The translations under genes were made by a program, and so were the position numbers. A DNA stretch of 64,000 nt. It comes from Prevotella sp. GTDB taxonomy: Bacteria; Bacteroidota; Bacteroidia; Bacteroidales; Bacteroidaceae. The stretch lies in contig JAFPVC010000060.1 in the NCBI GenBank assembly GCA_017413085.1, positions 1 through 64,000 on the forward strand. The letters are read 5' to 3'. This document shows, piece after piece, positions 60,487-64,000 of the stretch. Numbering within the stretch: position 1 is the stretch's first letter; each line of letters begins with the position of its first letter. Below the pieces are notes generated by a model. That model searched no databases and was not told where the DNA came from. It was given only the letters and a program-made list of their open reading frames with translations.

Positions 60487-62745
60487 TTAAATCTCATCTG
60501 CAAGTTTCCGCACATCGGCTTTCTCACCCACTATCCACAGTATGTCGCCTTTGTCGAACACGTATGTCGGCGGTATCTGTGTCAGTGTTTCTTCGTCTTC
60601 CTCTATTCCTACAAGCATACAGTTGTAATGGTCTTTCAGTCCACACTCCATTAGCGACTTGCCAAGGAATATGCTGCTACCTCGAATGGCAAGCCTGCGC
60701 AACTGCATCTCGTGATCTGCGCTTTCATCTTCCTCCGGCTGCATCTCAGCCTGCATAGCATTATTCAGTTTCGTGAGTTGGTCGTCATTACCTATCACGC
60801 GAAAAATGTCTCCTGGCAGAAGCATATCGTTTGCCGTAGGAATATTAATGTGCAGCCTGCCACGCTGTATGCTGCTTACATGCACGCCGAAGCGGTGTCC
60901 AAGGTTAAGCTGCCGCAGCGTCTGGCCACACCACAATGAATCTTGAGGCAGTTCCAATTCCGATATATGTATGTCACGGTCAAGCAAGTGCCCCTCAAAC
61001 AGCGGACGTTTCTTTCCCGATGCCCGCGATGCAAACTCCTTTGAGCGCAGATTCTGTATGAACAGTCGTTCCAGTCTGATGCTGCTCAGTTTCATCCTTC
61101 GCGAATATATTATACTGACGAGCACTGTTATGGCAATGACTATCATCAGTGCGTTGGAGAAATTGAAGAGGTGGTTGCATATCGTGAAGATATAGAACAA
61201 TGCAAGCACCGCACGCACCAATATCGTGAATATCAGTGGGGCGCGGTTGTGACGACTGCTTATCCACAATGACTTGAACTCGTCACTGCGGTTTTTCTTC
61301 ATCACCATAGCTCTGAGGAACGGGGCTATGCACAGTATGGCAACAATGCCGCAGATGATGTTCGCCCACGGCTGCGGCACCAGTCCTGCCACAAACTCAT
61401 CGACGAATGTCAGCATGATAAGCGTGACGGTCGTTGACAATACGGCGTATATCAGTGTGTTTACAGCTATGTCACGCAGGAATATCTTCCAGTCATTGTC
61501 TGAACGGCTGCCGTTTGACGGCGCTATGTCTGATATCTTGTTTATGCGGCTTATCCATACCCTCGGCAGTCTTTTCTCTATCATGCCATACACCGTCACC
61601 GAACCCCTTATCATATATGGCGTCAGGAATGTTGTTATCACCGACACCGTGACAACAACCGGATAGATGAAGGTGCTTACCACACCGAGCGCCAGTCCCA
61701 GCGAGGCTATGATGAATGAGAACTCACCTATCTGCGCCATCGAGAATCCGCAGCGCATGGCTGTCTTCAGCGGCTGTCCTGAGAGCATGAAGCCAAGCGT
61801 TCCCAATACACTCTGGCCTATTATGATTGCCAGCGTGATGACCACTATCGGCAACCATTGTTCTACCACTACCTGGATGTCAACGAGCATACCCACACCG
61901 ACAAAGAATATCGCTCCGAAGAAATTCTTTACCGGGGTGACCAGTTTCTCTATCTTCTTTGCCTCTACCGTCTCCGCCAGGATGCTGCCCATCACGAATG
62001 AACCGAAAGCTGAACTGAAACCTACCATTGAGGCAAACACTGCCATGGCGCAGCATAGGGCAAGGGCAACGATGAGCAGCACCTCGTCATTGATGAGTTT
62101 CTTTGTCCTGCGCAATATCGTAGGAATGAAGAAAAGTCCGGCAACAAACCACAGTACAAGGAAATAGACAATGTTCAGCAAACTGCCGAACATGTGTCCG
62201 CCGTCTTCACTGCCGTCTCCCTTTGCTATCGTCGTGAGCACCACCATGAGTACGATAGCAAGTATATCTTCAAGTATCAGCACGCTCATCACAAGCGATG
62301 AGAACTGCTGCTGGCGCAATCCGAGGTCGTCAAAGGCCTTGTATATAATCGTGGTTGAAGACATGGCGAGCATACCCGCAAGGAACAGTCCGTTCATCTC
62401 CGACCATCCGAAAGCGCGTGCCACCAGTATGCCTATGCTCATCATTGAGAAGATTATGGTGATGGCAGCGATTACCGGCGCCATACCCATCTTCAGTATT
62501 TTCTTGAACGAGAAATCCAGTCCGAGTGCAAACAAGAGGAACATCACGCCTATGTCCGACCATGTCTTTATGTCCTCGCTGTCCACTACCGTCATCGTCA
62601 GCGGCAGGTTTGGCGATATTATCACTCCCGCCATTATATATCCCAGCACCAGGGGCTGTTTCAGTTTCTTGAACACCAGCGTCACGATGGCCGCGGTGAC
62701 CAGTATCAGGGCAAGGTCTTGTATGAGTGATGGTATGTCGTGCAT
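60487..62745 (-). CDS. CPA2-family cation:proton antiporter with C-terminal RCK_C domains
   Basis: A 752-residue membrane protein of the KefB/KefC type. The N-terminal about 400 residues hold 12-13 helices, with FLLFALGLDFSF, SAFGSFVMGSILAET and an ion-site GVGMLVDIQ segment. The C-terminus has two RCK_C (TrkA_C-like) domains: LWCGQTLRQLNLGHRFGVHV to GDIFRVIGND, and IFLGKSLMECGLKDHYNCMLVGI to DILWIVGE. They usually bind regulatory ligands. I use ATG 62745; an in-frame TTG at 62763 would overlap pepT. The stop codon of pepT is 4 nt away, so the pair is coupled. Exchange of K+ or Na+ for H+ is likely. Confidence 0.9.
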   Translation of the reverse strand: MHDIPSLIQDLALILVTAAIVTLVFKKLKQPLVLGYIMAGVIISPNLPLTMTVVDSEDIKTWSDIGVMFLLFALGLDFSFKKILKMGMAPVIAAITIIFSMMSIGILVARAFGWSEMNGLFLAGMLAMSSTTIIYKAFDDLGLRQQQFSSLVMSVLILEDILAIVLMVVLTTIAKGDGSEDGGHMFGSLLNIVYFLVLWFVAGLFFIPTILRRTKKLINDEVLLIVALALCCAMAVFASMVGFSSAFGSFVMGSILAETVEAKKIEKLVTPVKNFFGAIFFVGVGMLVDIQVVVEQWLPIVVITLAIIIGQSVLGTLGFMLSGQPLKTAMRCGFSMAQIGEFSFIIASLGLALGVVSTFIYPVVVTVSVITTFLTPYMIRGSVTVYGMIEKRLPRVWISRINKISDIAPSNGSRSDNDWKIFLRDIAVNTLIYAVLSTTVTLIMLTFVDEFVAGLVPQPWANIICGIVAILCIAPFLRAMVMKKNRSDEFKSLWISSRHNRAPLIFTILVRAVLALFYIFTICNHLFNFSNALMIVIAITVLVSIIYSRRMKLSSIRLERLFIQNLRSKEFASRASGKKRPLFEGHLLDRDIHISELELPQDSLWCGQTLRQLNLGHRFGVHVSSIQRGRLHINIPTANDMLLPGDIFRVIGNDDQLTKLNNAMQAEMQPEEDESADHEMQLRRLAIRGSSIFLGKSLMECGLKDHYNCMLVGIEEDEETLTQIPPTYVFDKGDILWIVGEKADVRKLADEI

Positions 62746-62749
62746 TTCT

Positions 62750-63967
62750 TTATACTTTAGCAATGTTTACTATCGTCTCCACGGCTTTCTGCATCACCTG
62801 TATGGAGACGAATTCATGCGGTCCGTGAAAGTTTACCGCACCGGTGAACAGGTTCGGGCATGGCAGTCCCTTGAATGACAGCTGCGCCCCGTCCGTGCCT
62901 CCGCGTATTGGCTGCACCTTCGGCTCTACGCCTGCTTCCTGCATGGCTCGCTTGGCTCGCTCTATGATATGGGGTCTTGGACTTATCTCTTCAAGCATGT
63001 TATAGTATTGGTCTCTCACCTCTACGGTGCACACCTCCGAGCCATACCTTACGTTTATCTCCTTCGCCGCGGCAATGACTACTGCCTTGCGTTGCTCGAA
63101 TTTCTTGCGGTCATGGTCGCGTATGATATAGTTCAAGTGCGCCTTCTCACAGGTGCCTTCCATTCCCGTCAGGTGATAGAACCCTTCATAGCCCTCTGTC
63201 CTCTCTGGCGTTTCATATGCCGGCAGCAGGGCAGCAAACTCCGTTGCTATCCTTGCAGCATTGAGCATCTTGCCCTTGGCATAACCGGGATGCACACTGA
63301 CACCGCTTACCGTCACGCGCGCCGAAGCCGCATTGAAGTTCTCATACTCCAGTTCGCCGAGTTCGCCGCCGTCAACGGTATATGCCCAGTCACAGCCGAA
63401 GCGCTCCACGTCGAAATGATGCGCCCCCATGCCTATCTCCTCATCTGGATTGAAGGCTATGCGCACTTTGCCGTGCCTCACCTCCTGATGGTCTCTCAAC
63501 CAACACATGGCCTGCATTATCTCTGCTATGCCGGCCTTGTCGTCTGCACCGAGCAGCGTATGGCCGTCGGTTACTATGATGTCCTCACCTTTGTGCTGGA
63601 GCAGTTCGGGGAATTTCTCTACGCTGCTGACCACGCCTTCGCTGAGCACTATGTTCTCGCCGTCATACTGCTCTATTATGCGTGCCTTTACGCCATTGCC
63701 GCTGCAGTCGGGCGATGTATCATAGTGACTAATGAAGCCAATCGTGGGCAATGCCTCGCACTCTGCATCGCTTGCCGGCAGGGTGCCGTATAGGTAGCCC
63801 ATGTCGTCAAGCACCACGTCTGCCATTCCCTCGGCAATCATCTCGTCGCGCAGGAACTGTGCGAAGACAAGTTGCTTTGGTGTGCTTGGCGTTGTCTGAG
63901 AGTTCTCATCAGACTGTGTATCAAACTGTGTATATCGTATAAAGCGTTCTGTTAGTGTCATCAGCAT
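62750..63967 (-). CDS. pepT: Peptidase T (tripeptidase)
   Basis: Zinc aminopeptidase releasing the N-terminal residue of tripeptides in the cytoplasm. The 405-residue protein has the M20 motifs: metal ligands in [31 protein letters not shown] and TVDGG, and [12 protein letters not shown] near the C-terminus. Starts at 63967 and 63961 are both plausible. A TATTTTTG box at 63991-63998 gives a short leader. The antiporter gene begins 4 nt after its stop. Confidence 0.95.
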   Translation of the reverse strand: MLMTLTERFIRYTQFDTQSDENSQTTPSTPKQLVFAQFLRDEMIAEGMADVVLDDMGYLYGTLPASDAECEALPTIGFISHYDTSPDCSGNGVKARIIEQYDGENIVLSEGVVSSVEKFPELLQHKGEDIIVTDGHTLLGADDKAGIAEIMQAMCWLRDHQEVRHGKVRIAFNPDEEIGMGAHHFDVERFGCDWAYTVDGGELGELEYENFNAASARVTVSGVSVHPGYAKGKMLNAARIATEFAALLPAYETPERTEGYEGFYHLTGMEGTCEKAHLNYIIRDHDRKKFEQRKAVVIAAAKEINVRYGSEVCTVEVRDQYYNMLEEISPRPHIIERAKRAMQEAGVEPKVQPIRGGTDGAQLSFKGLPCPNLFTGAVNFHGPHEFVSIQVMQKAVETIVNIAKV

Positions 63968-63990
63968 CTGTGTATTTAACGTGAGTTCGA

Positions 63991-63998
63991 CAAAAATA
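63991..63998 (-). promoter_or_regulatory. -7 box (TATTTTTG) of pepT
   Basis: Minus strand, ending 23 nt before the ATG at 63967; the -33 region is outside the window. Confidence 0.45.
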
Positions 63999-64000
63999 AT

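Overview
The window looks like a chromosomal segment of a Prevotella-type member of the Bacteroidales. Three things suggest this: the sigma-ABfr promoter signature (TTTG, about 19-20 bp, then TAnnTTTG) precedes many genes; Shine-Dalgarno sites are mostly absent; and the gene content is typical (DUF4369, DUF4923 and DUF3822 proteins, BspA-like leucine-rich repeats, GH115/GH95/GH43 enzymes, an rpsF-rpsR-rplI operon). The genus is an inference. I see no transposase, integrase, phage gene, rRNA or CRISPR array.

Layout. 1-5.3 kb: a leftward two-gene surface-protein operon (a dockerin/cohesin-like protein, then a giant Big_2-repeat protein running off the left edge), preceded by a strongly structured candidate ncRNA. 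5.3-8.3 kb: an accessory island with a STAS-like (DUF4325) plus histidine-kinase-type ATPase pair between two 71-bp direct repeats, then a DUF4143-type AAA ATPase behind three operator-like repeats phased at exactly 33 bp. 8.3-11.5 kb: a repeat-bearing intergenic region and a leucine-rich-repeat protein with an embedded DUF4369 module. 11.8-24.5 kb: mostly housekeeping genes (trpS, an acyl-CoA dehydrogenase/ETF operon, ksgA, a flippase-like membrane protein, mfd, a gltD-like reductase). 24.6-30.9 kb: a xylan-esterase-like protein, an AsmA-like protein and a GH115 alpha-glucuronidase. 31-38 kb: rsgA, frr, a GH13 enzyme, fabD, the ribosomal rpsF-rpsR-rplI operon and a bile-acid/sodium symporter-type transporter. 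38-47 kb: a glycosyltransferase, an MtaD-like deaminase and a HAD phosphatase, a GH43 enzyme with a sodium/solute symporter, DUF3822-rsmD and dnaG. 47-50 kb: a low-complexity secreted protein, tRNA-Ser(CGA), a repeat-bearing intergenic region, an EamA transporter and a small membrane protein. 50.6-64 kb: a DUF4369 lipoprotein-pyrC-(plsC::GH95) operon, dnaX, a glycine-zipper lipoprotein, manA, a HIT protein, a MerR regulator, a CPA2 antiporter and pepT.

Most unusual observations. (1) Three intergenic regions, at 8.67, 28.26 and 48.60 kb, carry tandem arrays of a degenerate palindromic unit, GTAATCAGG-N2-CTGATTAC, repeated with an exact 22-bp period. Two of the three regions share further homologous blocks, so this is a dispersed composite intergenic element. 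(2) A single open frame fuses a PlsC-type acyltransferase to a complete GH95 glycosidase through what looks like the glycosidase's own signal peptide. (3) The island at 5.3-8.3 kb combines long direct repeats, an orphan partner-switch-like gene pair and phased repeats upstream of an AAA ATPase. (4) Very short ORFs end in an ATGA overlap with the start codons of real genes. (5) Several promoters sit so close to the start codon that leaderless mRNAs are likely.
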